Source: Cylindrotheca closterium
Lineage: Eukaryota; Bacillariophyta; Bacillariophyceae; Bacillariales; Bacillariaceae
Assembly (NCBI GenBank): GCA_933822405.4
Contig: CAKOGP040000291.1
Coordinates: 3,698-67,697 of the forward strand
DNA length: 64,000 bases
Direction of reading: 5' to 3'
A program made the translations under genes and the position numbers. Below are positions 49,069 through 59,900 of the stretch, in pieces. The notes under the pieces were generated by a model that did not search any database, was not told the DNA's origin, and saw only the letters and a list, made by a program, of their open reading frames with translations. Within the stretch, counting starts at the first letter, position 1. Each line of letters begins with the position of its first letter.

Positions 49069-50022
49069 GCACCAAGCTTTATGATAGAATGATGATCATA
49101 AATGATCAAACGACTCAAATTTGAATAGATACAAACACTTTGCATAATATAATATACAGTCAACCTCGACCATATTTCTACAATTCAACCATGATTTGGA
49201 GTGTGAAGGGAATCTTAGATAAAGGAATTATCAATCTTTCCAAAAAGGTCGATTGATTCCACTCAAAAAGCAGCCAACGGTGGAAGTCGCATTTTGTTCC
49301 AAGGTAGTTTGTTTTGCGCACGCGACGGTTGTATCGGATGTGTTCAGATAGATCACTCGGACTTGCTCAGAAAAATCTACCAGCTACCTGCAAAACTAGA
49401 CTTCAGCGCATCCTCCAGATCTGCATTTTTCAAAATAGAACTTGTGCGCAATGATCCGATATCTTCTAATTGTTGCGATTGCGTCTCATTGGCTCCCACG
49501 CGGTCCTGCGGTAGTCGTGAAACTTTCCCTAAAAGAGGTCTCCTCAATAGTATCCCCGAAGAGTGATTTGGACGAGTGCCATTGAAACTGTCACGCCGAC
49601 TAAGTCGACTCGCTTTCCACGTCAGTACGAATGCGGATACTCCACAGCGATTATGAGATTATAGGTGCATCCTAACTTTCATTTTGTCAATCAAGAATTT
49701 TTGAGTCATTGGCACCTTAAAAATGTCCAGAGACGAGAGAAAGTCCTTTCTTGGAGACATTTCATCAACCTGTTTAAGCGTGGAAAAGTCCCAGAGGACC
49801 ACAAAACGCCCTCTTTCCAAAAGAATGACCACGGACAATTTTTTGAAGCTCGTCGCGCGAAATTCTGTACTTAACGAAAACGAAGCTTTTTACACTCCGC
49901 CATGTCGATAAAAACTCCGATACCGGGAAAACTCAAACCACAAAATTAAATCGGAAACCACCTCACCTTTTGGCAAACCGAAGTATCACAATTTGAAACT
50001 ATACAGTATTGCAACCACAGGC
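49069..50022. other. Intergenic region with a block shared with 52.2 kb
   Basis: No gene seen. A block GAGTGATTTGGACGAGTGCC followed by ATTGAAACTG at about 49561-49590 resembles GGCGATTTGAATGGACGAGT / GCAATTGAAACTG at about 52178-52212, upstream of the paralogous gene. Short frames at 49294-49566 and 49665-49911 are not supported. Confidence 0.5.
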
Positions 50023-51748
50023 ATGAACTCGTTAAACCTCAGCAATGAAGCATCCTCAACCTTGATAAAGAGATCAAGCGGCGGTAAAAGGGAGAGAAAG
50101 GAGTCTCTCAGATGTCAACTTTCCTGGGATTCAGCACCAAGCTTAGGCTCAAAATCCAAAGCAACCAAACCATCCCGAAGGTCAAGCATCGCCACCACAA
50201 CTAGAAAACAGCGCTTGCTTTCCTTGGACTCGCCACCAAACTCAGGATCAAAATCTAAAGCAACCAAACCATCTCGAAGGGCAAGCATCGCCACTACAAC
50301 CAGAAAGCAACGCTTGCTTTCCTTGGATTCAAGATCAGGCTCGACTTCAACGTCCAAAGCGTCACAACCAGAATCAACTACCACCGTCCTCAGCTCCACT
50401 GCCAAAAACCAACTCTTGCTTTCCTTGGACTTCGCACCATGCTCAGGATCAAAATCTAAAGCAACCAGACCACCCCAAAGGGCATCCACACAACCAAAAA
50501 TTACCACAACCAAAAAGCAACGCTTGCTTTCGGTGGACTCTGCACCATCTCTTATTGGTTCGCGATCCAAACCAAGCCGAAGGGCGTCCATCCAATCAAA
50601 TGTCACTACAGCGAGAAAGCAGCGTCAGCTTTCCTTGGATTCCACGTCTTTGGAATTGTGCCCCAAAGCAACTCAACCAAATCGAAGGGCATCCACCCAA
50701 TCGACTGCTACTAAAACACGAACAAGCGGAACACCAGCCAAACCAGACCGTGCTCCCAAACGAAGCGTCAACAGAACCAAGAGTCTTGATGTCACAATGA
50801 GCCCGAAAGCAGAACCAAACAGAGGCAATCTGAGCAAGCGATCTTTCTCCGCACCATTGTCACCACTGGGACAAATTTTGGAACACAACAAGGGAGTAAG
50901 TATATTTTGATGATGGGTTGAAGAATCAAATCTGCTCAGATTTGTCACTAACACTACTCTCTTTCACTCTTCAGAAATCGAAAGTGAAACGCCGCTCGGC
51001 TTCTACCGATACCCTTCCAGTTGCACCCTTGACCAGCCGTTCAAATTTGGAGAAGCCAAAGAAGATACTTCGATTTCATGATCGACTCCGATACAAGAAG
51101 AGTGTCAGCTACGCCAAGGTCGATGCTGACTCCATCTGGTACTCACCTGCCGAGATCTTGGAACTTCGTGAAGAGGAGCAAGAGGTACAACGCGGTTTGG
51201 CTGTCGGATATGCACGCGCCTGTCGAGATGCCAATCTCTTGAATGTCGAGGGTTTGCTCACGGCGAAGGAACGACAAGCCATGGCTCTGCGAAGAGTCGA
51301 TTCCAAACAGGCTGTCGCTAGTTTCCAAGCCTCACGAGAAGGTTACATGCAAGTGGACGATATCATAGCGAAAGAATATGCAAGCTATTCCAACCAAGCC
51401 AGCCGAGCTGCTCGCAAACGAGCAAATCGTCTTTCATCTCATGTGTATGCTCTATGGAATCCATACGAAGACAATAGTGATGATGATGAGACCTGGAATG
51501 AAACTGAAATCGAGCCTTCCGTGACGGTGGAGATGCCACCCTCAGTCATGCAAAAGCGCTCCTCTCTCAGTTTCAAGTTACCAAGAACTTCGTCGTTATC
51601 CAGCACGTCCACAGCTCTGACATCACGCACTTCGTCGACAAAAAGTTTTGGAGACGATGGTGGGGAAATGGAAGACCAACCCACAGGAGTATGGTACTCA
51701 TTCCGTCGGCGCGTGCCCAGCTGTTCAGACATGTCTCGCAGCTCCTAG
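50023..51748 (+). CDS. Basic Ser-repeat protein with FHD-x-x-RYK/IWYS domain, two exons
   Basis: Exons 50023-50895 and 50975-51748 (79-bp intron, GTAAGT to TTCAG, phase 0) give 548 residues; ATG 50023 is the first in frame. Exon 1 encodes about six copies of a 33-residue basic Ser-rich unit (LLSLDS, SGSKSKATKPSRRASIATTT, RKQR). Exon 2 carries a conserved domain: KKILRFHDRLRYKKSVSY, DSIWYSPAEILELREEEQEV, ANLLNVEGLLTAKERQAM. The same domain order is in the next gene (53083), and I associate IWYS-x-x-[ED] with a large diatom-only family of unknown function. The repeats include consensus-like RRASI, a possible AGC/PKA phosphorylation site. There is no targeting signal. Confidence 0.87.
50125..50710. 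repeat. 99-bp coding repeats in exon 1
   Basis: Degenerate 99-bp units encode LLSLDS-x-x-x-SGSKSKATKPSRRAS and a TTTRKQR end. Copies starting near 50214 and 50316 are the most alike; later copies have insertions or lost parts. Each unit carries an RRAS-type phosphosite. Confidence 0.75.
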
Positions 51749-53082
51749 ATGTGATGGGAACAACGAAATACGGTTTTCTCGTGAAACTCATCGTGTCCGA
51801 TACTTCTTCACTTGACTGCGTCGGTTGGATGACGCTTTCGTTTTGATATCCATTGGGTTTCTCGTGCAACCCATGGCTGCAAAGCCACTTTGAATCGATG
51901 AGCTCTATTAGCCTTTCGAGGAGGGTCTTGCAGCTCATGATCCATGCAAATACGTATAAAATAAAATGCTACAAATAATATCCAGCACCAGTCTGTACTA
52001 TTTCGGCTGAATGCCTGCCGGCGAGCATCGCATTGAGACTAGTAGTAATGCCGAAATTCGAATCTACCTCGTACTGTACCTAACGCTTTTGCACCTGTCC
52101 TCCGACACTGCGTGAAATTAACATCTTTGCTATTCCAGAGCTGCTGAACACACTACTAAGATGCCACAGCAATCCGAAGGGCGATTTGAATGGACGAGTG
52201 CAATTGAAACTGCAATATCCATATTATTTTTTGAATAGATGTTTCAATTAGTAAATGATGCTCTGATATTCTACAGTGTTTTGTCGGGAATGTTAATCGC
52301 TTGTGTTTACACTTTTCCTTGGACATACTCGTACTCAGAATAAGAGCTGTAGGTTCTGTTTCACTTTTGTCGTCCAGAAGATTTTGAGTCTAGTACATGA
52401 CGTCTGAATCTCAAAGATTGCGTTTTCAAAGAATGCAGAGGGCTGGACTTTTGTAATGGCGAGACTCATTGGATGGCCAACCCCAGAATGCACATATGGT
52501 GACGGTGGTATACCTACTCATTGCGACAGTGCTTGTCCGATGCAGAACGTATATAGCATGGATGGTAAAATACTTTTGAGCTTATAGTAGTACATATATT
52601 CTACAACAGCTAGCTATAATAGTAGTACCTGCATAACCCTGGAATGTCTCGTACGTACAGTACAATATGATACCAGATAAAAATAATGACCGGGGTGATT
52701 GTCGTTCTGGGCGAAGGACAACAGCGTTTATATATGCTTCGGAGAAAGGCAATTTCAACACATATATATATATTGAATATTTCGGCTTTTCAAAATTCTA
52801 CGGGGCATAGACAGAGCATGAACCTGTATCAGCAATTTATGTTCTTGGTTGCTCTTAGACTTTCGCGTTTCCTAAATGATGAAACGGGATTGCTTCGGGG
52901 CATAAGTGAACATGGAAAATGACACCTGGAAGTGATAAGCCCGAAATACGCAATATTTCTTACGCTTTCATGTCCAGAACTTCTGATTGTATTTACTGGA
53001 CCAAAATCACACTATTTCGCATCAATTCATTTTTCCTTTGCATTCACTTGTACTATATTCCTGCATCATTGTATTTTGCATC
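51749..53082. other. Intergenic region between paralogs
   Basis: No gene seen over 1.3 kb. The block at about 52178-52212 resembles the one upstream of the first paralog (49561-49590). The open frame that leads into the second paralog from 52987 starts with hydrophobic residues (HSLVLYSCIIVFCI) and would be a signal-like extension, but the good ATG at 53083 is preferred. Confidence 0.5.
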
Positions 53083-54627
53083 ATGGAAGAAGAAGCACAA
53101 CCTCACGAGATCCCTCCACCACCAATTTCATCGGAGGCAATGCAACCATCAAGCCTACCGCAGCAGTATGCTGCAAATATCCTAATCAAATCGAAGGCTT
53201 CGACAGCATCGTCGGCGCTTTCTCGGCGCCGATCAGAACAAAACTTGCGAGCACCCAAGAGACGAAGCGGCTTTGGCAGCGCCAGAAGCCAGTCGCTGAA
53301 TAGACAGTCGGCTTCCTTCCTGTCACCAGGCTTGTTGCGTTCTCCTAGTATTACACAGGCTCCTTTCACTGTTGGGTACATGGGCCTCAGCCCTGCCATG
53401 CGTGCAAGAAAATCTGCAACGGAACCCGCGAGTCCATCGAGAGGCACGTTTGTAGAGCCATTCCCAAGGCGTCGCATTGCCAAAAGTACAAGTCTACAAA
53501 TGATGAAACGAAAGGCACATTTAAATGCCTCAACCGGGAAACAGGTGACCACACGATCTGTTTCATTCTCCGGCGCAGCGTCCACGAAGATGTCCTACAG
53601 CAAGGGAGTCAGCCCAACTTTGCGTGCTCGAAAGCAGGGCAACAGCGAGATCGGCCCAAGAGATAACAAGCCACTGCGACGCCAAGTCTCGCAGCGACAG
53701 CGGTCCTCGAGCAAACCTCAAAACGGCAAGAAGAACGAAGATACCGAAGCCTCCTTGTTGTCACCAACACCCGCAGCACCAGCTCCCCTTTTGTCCAAGA
53801 ATGGTGATGACAAAGCGGCTACCAGCAAAGAGGAACAAGATACGGATATCACAAAGGGTTCCCGTAGGATTCGCTTCCACGATAAGATTCGATACAAGCA
53901 TATCACCCATTCCAGAGTAGACCCAGATGCGATCTGGTACTCCAAAGTCGAGATTTTGACTCATCGTAAACGAGAGCTAGAAGTGAAAAAACAGTTTCGC
54001 AACTGTGGCAATGATACAATCTTGAATGTGGAGGGCCTGGTCACCGAAAAGCAACGCCGTGCCATGCAACAGCGTCGTACGGAATCCAGAGAGGCCATTA
54101 TTGATATCCAAGATGCCAATCGGAAACAAAAAGAACACGAGTCCGTCTGTTCAGGCGACTCTCAAGTTACAGCTTTGAATGACGACTACGATCAAGACGA
54201 AGCCATGGCCGAGGAATACGAGCGACTCGCGGCACCAGCCACTCAAAGTGCCCTGGAACGAGCAACTCGGCTGGAATACCATGTGAATCTTTTGTGGGAT
54301 CCCGTCTTTGGTTATGCTGGCATTGACAATTTTGCTGCTGGTCAGCAGGAGGAGAAGAAAGCTGAGGCCAGCCTTGATGTTCCTACCGCCGTGTCAAGAA
54401 GTCATCCAATGGATCTCGTAATGGCCCCAGGTATGGCAGCGTCTTCTGCCACCCGATCGTCGTCCGATCCCAATATCAAGCTCCGCAAGGCTGATGTCAA
54501 GTCGTGGCTTGGAAAGAATGGAACAGCAGCAGCAGCCCCGAAACTTCCAGAACGCCGATCCTCCGGCCAAAAGAATGTGGCGATTCGGAGGTTCCGCGTC
54601 AGTGGGAAAGCTACTAGTGTATTTTGA
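53083..54627 (+). CDS. Ser/Arg-rich protein with FHD-x-x-RYK/IWYS domain, paralog
   Basis: 514 residues from ATG 53083. The first 230 residues are Ser/Arg-rich and disordered (SRRRSEQNLRAPKRRSG, FPRRRIAKSTSLQMM), without the 33-residue repeats of its neighbour. The domain begins at about 268 with RRIRFHDKIRYKHITH, then DAIWYSKVEILTHRKRELEV, ILNVEGLVTEKQRRAMQQRR, and ends near EYHVNLLWDP, matching the neighbour's SSHVYALWNP. The pair is in tandem, same strand, and shares an upstream block, so a duplication is likely. The C-terminus (NVAIRRFRVSGKATSVF) is basic. Single exon as read. Confidence 0.85.
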   Translation: MEEEAQPHEIPPPPISSEAMQPSSLPQQYAANILIKSKASTASSALSRRRSEQNLRAPKRRSGFGSARSQSLNRQSASFLSPGLLRSPSITQAPFTVGYMGLSPAMRARKSATEPASPSRGTFVEPFPRRRIAKSTSLQMMKRKAHLNASTGKQVTTRSVSFSGAASTKMSYSKGVSPTLRARKQGNSEIGPRDNKPLRRQVSQRQRSSSKPQNGKKNEDTEASLLSPTPAAPAPLLSKNGDDKAATSKEEQDTDITKGSRRIRFHDKIRYKHITHSRVDPDAIWYSKVEILTHRKRELEVKKQFRNCGNDTILNVEGLVTEKQRRAMQQRRTESREAIIDIQDANRKQKEHESVCSGDSQVTALNDDYDQDEAMAEEYERLAAPATQSALERATRLEYHVNLLWDPVFGYAGIDNFAAGQQEEKKAEASLDVPTAVSRSHPMDLVMAPGMAASSATRSSSDPNIKLRKADVKSWLGKNGTAAAAPKLPERRSSGQKNVAIRRFRVSGKATSVF

Positions 54628-55093
54628 ACGCGAAAGGAGCGAGACGAAGCTGGTATGGTGTGCAATGTATATTTGTTAACCATGACATGGGACACTCGTG
54701 ATACCCATGATCATTGAATCAACTCGAAGTATAATGTAATCCTAAAAGCGCAATTTATCCACGCCATCCTCATCGTCAATGTTTTTGCCTATATACTGCA
54801 TACCGGTATACCGGTATAGTATGTCAGTTTTAGAAGAAGTCTGGGTGATCGAATCCTATAGAGTCAAAGTGGTCGACGCGATTGATTCATGATCCGTTTT
54901 GTGTGTGTCATTGCAATCCTACAGGTACACAGGTTACTGTAACCTGAAACGTTCCTTCAATTCAAAAGAGAGCAGTTGCCAAACAAACGAAAGCAGAAAT
55001 ACCTCTCAAGAAGCTGATCAATAACGCAAGAGCGACAGTACAGAGAATAAGAGAGAGAGACGACACGACACGACAAGAACTCTATAACATACA
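54628..55093. other. Intergenic region, no gene seen
   Basis: A double palindrome ATACCGGTATACCGGTATAG lies at 54799-54818. The last 60 bases are purine-rich with repeated CGACA, probably leader. Confidence 0.5.
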
Positions 55094-56365
55094 ATGAACC
55101 GTCAACGAAAGGTGGAATCAGCGGTTATTCGTAGCACCGTTTCTAGCGACATGCCTAGTATGGAGAAGCCAAGGACTCTTGCTGTCATTCAAGAGGCCAA
55201 GGACCGGGATGAGAATCACAAGTTAAACTCAAAAAAACGTGCTAGAACAGAGGAGTGTTATGAGAACTCCCCATCATCATCGTCCTCTGACACGTCTAAC
55301 CCACAACAACAACAACAAGTCACGCATTCTTCGACACCCATCATGCCACGTGATCGACTCCGAACCATGGTGAGACACTTTGACTCCAAGGACAAGAGCG
55401 AATTCGCCTGGCGAATCCACAAACATAAAAAAAAGAAGCACCAAACCGAGTACTGGTACGACTTTGAACCACCTGAAAAATTCTGCTCGAACAATGCCTT
55501 TGTCCCCATTGAATACAATTCACAAATACCGTCGAATACCAAAAAGAACCAAATCAAAAAGAAGACCACTTCAGAAGTGTTGAAGAAAGGTGTCCAAGGA
55601 ATTCATTTTGCCATTGGATGGGAGGAACTCTTTGGCCTGATATTGGATTGTGGAATATTTGGCAACGATCCATTCTTTCAAGGAGAATCGAGGCTTGATC
55701 CAGTTCACAGCGATAAACTTCCAGAGCTGATTGGGTTCCGACCAGCTCGTTTGGATTTGTCGGGTACCAACAACAATCTTAGTCGCACCACCGTGGGACA
55801 CATCCTTGCAAGCGAAACAAGGAAGCAACCTCGCAAGGCCACTCGGGGAATCAAATACACTACTGCACCAAGTCCCAAAAAATCATTGTCAAAGCGCAGG
55901 GCAGGTCGGGATCCGTCATCCTGCGGCGAGTGGATTCCCACCACGGTCCAAGGCAACGCGAGATCCTCCTTGAGCCATGCCAAAAAGAAGGCGAAATCTG
56001 ACAAGAATAGCAAACAGCCAGTCGAGAAAGATTCATTGTCGCTTGAAGAAGAATCAGAAGAGGATCTCATTGTTCCTCCGAAGATTACTGCTAGGAAAAG
56101 CGCCAAGTGTTCGGCGCCCAGTATAGATTTCAACACGGTAGCGATCCCCAGCAAACAACGACGCCAAAAACGACAAGAATCGATCCTGGATTCCGCTGGG
56201 GAAGAAGATCCAGTCGGAGGCAAAGACAATGCTGCCAATCATGCGGACGTCAAGACCAATCAAAATGAAGTAGAGTCTCACAAATATGATGATTGGCGAC
56301 CATCCACTCCACCGACACCCCCAGTGCAATATTGGCTAGAGCTTTATGGGCAGCACGATATATAA
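55094..56365 (+). CDS. Basic, probably nuclear protein of unknown function
   Basis: 423 residues from ATG 55094. The N-terminus has a Lys-rich NLS-like stretch (SKKRARTEE) and runs of Ser and Gln. A second basic cluster (HKHKKKKHQTEYWYDFEPP) precedes the best conserved-looking core: FCSNNAFVPIEYNSQIP, IHFAIGWEELFGLILDCGIF, LPELIGFRPARLDLSG. The C-terminal third is again charged and Ser-rich with further Lys clusters. No signal or membrane segment. I do not recognise the core; the composition suggests a chromatin or RNA-associated protein, which is inference only. Confidence 0.75.
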   Translation: MNRQRKVESAVIRSTVSSDMPSMEKPRTLAVIQEAKDRDENHKLNSKKRARTEECYENSPSSSSSDTSNPQQQQQVTHSSTPIMPRDRLRTMVRHFDSKDKSEFAWRIHKHKKKKHQTEYWYDFEPPEKFCSNNAFVPIEYNSQIPSNTKKNQIKKKTTSEVLKKGVQGIHFAIGWEELFGLILDCGIFGNDPFFQGESRLDPVHSDKLPELIGFRPARLDLSGTNNNLSRTTVGHILASETRKQPRKATRGIKYTTAPSPKKSLSKRRAGRDPSSCGEWIPTTVQGNARSSLSHAKKKAKSDKNSKQPVEKDSLSLEEESEEDLIVPPKITARKSAKCSAPSIDFNTVAIPSKQRRQKRQESILDSAGEEDPVGGKDNAANHADVKTNQNEVESHKYDDWRPSTPPTPPVQYWLELYGQHDI

Positions 56366-56990
56366 CGATCAAGGTATCACAATATATGAATGCATTAGGA
56401 ACGTTCAATGATAATGATGATGCTAGCAGTCAGTGTAATTAATAGAAAGCTCTTTATTCCGATACCCGGCAATGATGCCAAGACAAACGATATATATGAA
56501 CACTACATTAGCGATTGGTCCTGGACCAAGGTGACTGATGGCCACGTTATATCGCTACCATTATCTGCAAAGTAATAATAGCCCGTCTTATTCTTTCTGT
56601 ATTTTGTACGTTAGTCCAGTCTTTGAGCAGATCCTATATTCACATTCTAGAACTATACCTTCTCCCTCCAACGAAGCCGCAGTGAAGCGCTATATCGTGT
56701 TTTGAGATTTATCTCACCGTGTTCTACCGTACGCTTTCAGAAACCTGTTCTATAATTTTAAAACAAAACGCAGAAACCAAAACAACGCGTTACACCGAAG
56801 TGACACAGCCATGACATCTTATACGTAAAGATTCTGGAACAAAAGTTACCCATGGCATTATCAACATAAATGTTTTGAGCCCTTCAATTTGCTGGTGTCT
56901 GAAAAAGCTCGTAAAACCTCGCCGAGAGATCGCAGATAGAATATGTGTGTCTGAATGATATGAGATATAATATTTCAGAACCAACAAACC
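56366..56990. other. Intergenic region, no gene seen
   Basis: AT-rich spacer. A minus-strand 65-codon frame at 56790-56987 is not protein-like. The final bases should hold the promoter and leader of the 1609-residue chimera. Confidence 0.5.
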
Positions 56991-59900
56991 ATGAGCCTCT
57001 GGCTATTGCTGTGCTGGGCGATTGTCCTTGCGCTTTTTCTTCACAGGACAAATGGTTTCCTTACAATGGAGAATAAGCTGCGGATCCAGCGGAATTTTGT
57101 TTCAGTCGAAGGAGTCTCGCGGTTGTTTGCAGACATTCGGGAACACACAGTTCCTCATCCACAAGATGCCATAGATAAGGGTCTTCTGTCGATTCACGGT
57201 CATGGTGGAATTGCCTATAATTTTCTTGAGACAGAGGATACGATCAGTGCCTTTCGAGACATCGTATACGACGATGGTAGAGCTCATGGTCAAATCAGTG
57301 GAATCTTGAGACTGCAACTTGTGAAAGAAAGTGTGAGAGATCATGTGAAATCTATTGTGAATAGAACTATTGAAAACAGTGTTATTGAGAATGGTGGGAC
57401 GATTCACCTGTATCTGTCGAAACCCAACTCATCAGCTTTGGCAAATCATACAGATGTGACGGATATTTTTGTGCTACAGCTCTCAGGAGCCAAAGAATGG
57501 CTTCTCTGCGACGCGGACGCACCTCAGTTTGCACACGAATTGGATCGAAACCTGAGAGGCAAGCTCGACTTGTGCACCACCTACAATGCAGCGGAAATGG
57601 ATAGTCTGAGATGTGAACGGACAATACTTTATCCTGGTGATGCACTATATCTTCCAAAACATGTCGTTCATTCAGCTCAAGCTACACCTGATGGATTGTC
57701 GGCACATTTGACGTTTGGATTTGCGGAGAATACCTGTTCGGCTAATAAAATGGAAAATTGCGTCGCTGCTCAGTCCCGTTTTCAACACAGAGATCTTCAA
57801 ATAACCTGCAATTCTCGCGATGGGGGAAGCGAGTGCAATGAAAATTGCGATTGCTCCTGCAATGGTAATTGTCAGGACGGAGAAGGTTGTACTACAAGCT
57901 GTGATGGCGGATGCACTGGAAGTTGCGCTTTCTTTATTTTTGGATGTGACTCAGATTGCAACACTAGCTGTGATGAGGGTTGCACTGGTTCCTTGAACTG
58001 CAACGATAATTGCTCTGATTGTTGTAACCGTGGTTGCACAGTCTGTCCAGGAGTCGATCCTCCACCAACGCCCCAACCAACTCCTGGGCCGACTCCTCAA
58101 CCTACGCGTCCGCCAACTCCTGAGCCAACGCCCAAACCGACTCCTGGACCAACTCGTCGGCCTACCTCGGGACCAACTCCTAGTCCAACACCTGTACCAA
58201 CTCCAAATCCAACACCTGTACCAACACCTGTACCAACACCTGGGCCGACGCCTGGACCAACACCTGCACCAACACCTGAACCAACACCTGAACCAACTCT
58301 TCCACCAACGCCTGTACCAACACCTGGACCAACTTCACGGCCAACTTTTGCACCCGTGGTTGGGCCGACTCTTCCACCGACTCCGGGACCAACCCCTCTA
58401 CCCACACTTGCAACACCTGGGCCGACACCTGGGCCGACATCTGAACCAACTCCTCGACCAACGCCGGGGCCAACATTTGCGCCTGTGGTTGGGCCCACGC
58501 TTCCACTGACTCCAGGACCAACCCCACTACCAACATTAGCGACACCTGTACCAACGCCAGGGCCAACACCAGTACGTGTGATTGGGCCGACTCTTCCACT
58601 GACTCTTGGGCCAACACCTGCACCAGCACCTGCACCAGCACCAGCACCTGCACCAGCACCTGGTGGATCAACACCCGGTGGATCAACACCTGGATCAATA
58701 CCCGGACCAACTCCTGGACCAACTGGCGGAAGCTTAGGGTCGACTCCTTCTCCATCGACATCAGAAGGAGAAATGCCATCGACAGGAACACCAACTGCTT
58801 CGCCTTCCTTGGTTTCATCTGCAACACCAAGTGTGGTTGCATCAGGATTCCCATCGGATGCGCCATCAGAGGAACCATCGAGCCAACCAAGTTTGGGGCC
58901 GACGATAGAACCATCCGTTGACCCAACATTTGCACCTGTGACTGGACCAACACCTCCCCCAACACAAAGGCCAACGTTGGTACCAACCATTACTGAGTCG
59001 GTTGGGCCTTCTTTCGGGCCATCAAAACTTCCAACAGGAATTCCTTCTGTACAGCCATCTCGCAATCCTTCCATCACACCCTTTGTGGGTCAGACAGCGG
59101 ATCCAACGGCCTTGGATTCTTCATATCCTTCGCTATTGCCGACAGTAACAACTGAAAGACCCACTCGCAAACCAGCTATTGGTGATTCAGCTGGACCATC
59201 TATCGAACCATCAAACGATCTTTTTGCGGGGCCATTCTCCGAGTTGTCGTCAGTGCCATCGTCAGAGCCGATAGATAGGGAAGAAGATCAAAATTCGATA
59301 TTTTCAGAGGCCAGTTTGGACAGCAGTACGATTTATGGAATTATTGGTGCAGCCGCTTTTCTCTTTGGTACATGCTTTGCGTACATATTCTTCGTTCGAA
59401 AAAAGAGGAAACAAGTGCTCAAGACAACAGTCGAAGTCAAACCGCAAGAGGATGGTACAATCAAGGTCAAAAGAAAGACTGAATACAGGGGCAATCATGC
59501 ACCCCAAATTGAGAGGCTGGAGTTCCCAAATGAAACCACAGCGAATGCGAATGGTTATTTCATAGGGTCAGATGAACAGCAAGCCACAAGAGCTATGTCT
59601 AGTACTACCAATTTCCGAGCACAGCCACGGGAACAAGCACCAGCAAGGAGGACAGAACCTGAGATCCATGTCAAGGCAGAAGGCGACGAAATCCCGATGG
59701 CTGCAGCAGTCTCCGGGGATGATGATGGCAAAGTTCCCATTGCCGACATTGGACTTGGCAGCGTGGGTGCCTTGGCACGAAATGCTGCTGCTGAATCGGA
59801 AGAAGACGACGACGACATCCTTAATGGTAGGAAAAAGAAATATGACCCAACAGGAGCTACAGTTGTCGGCCATACTTCTTCTGAGGGACGAGTACAGGGC

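Noticed and set aside
58097..59077. Long minus-strand open frame rich in Gly-Val opposite the Pro-Thr stalk
   Set aside because: It is the shadow of the CCAACACCTG minisatellite read on the other strand; the plus-strand protein is continuous with good domains.
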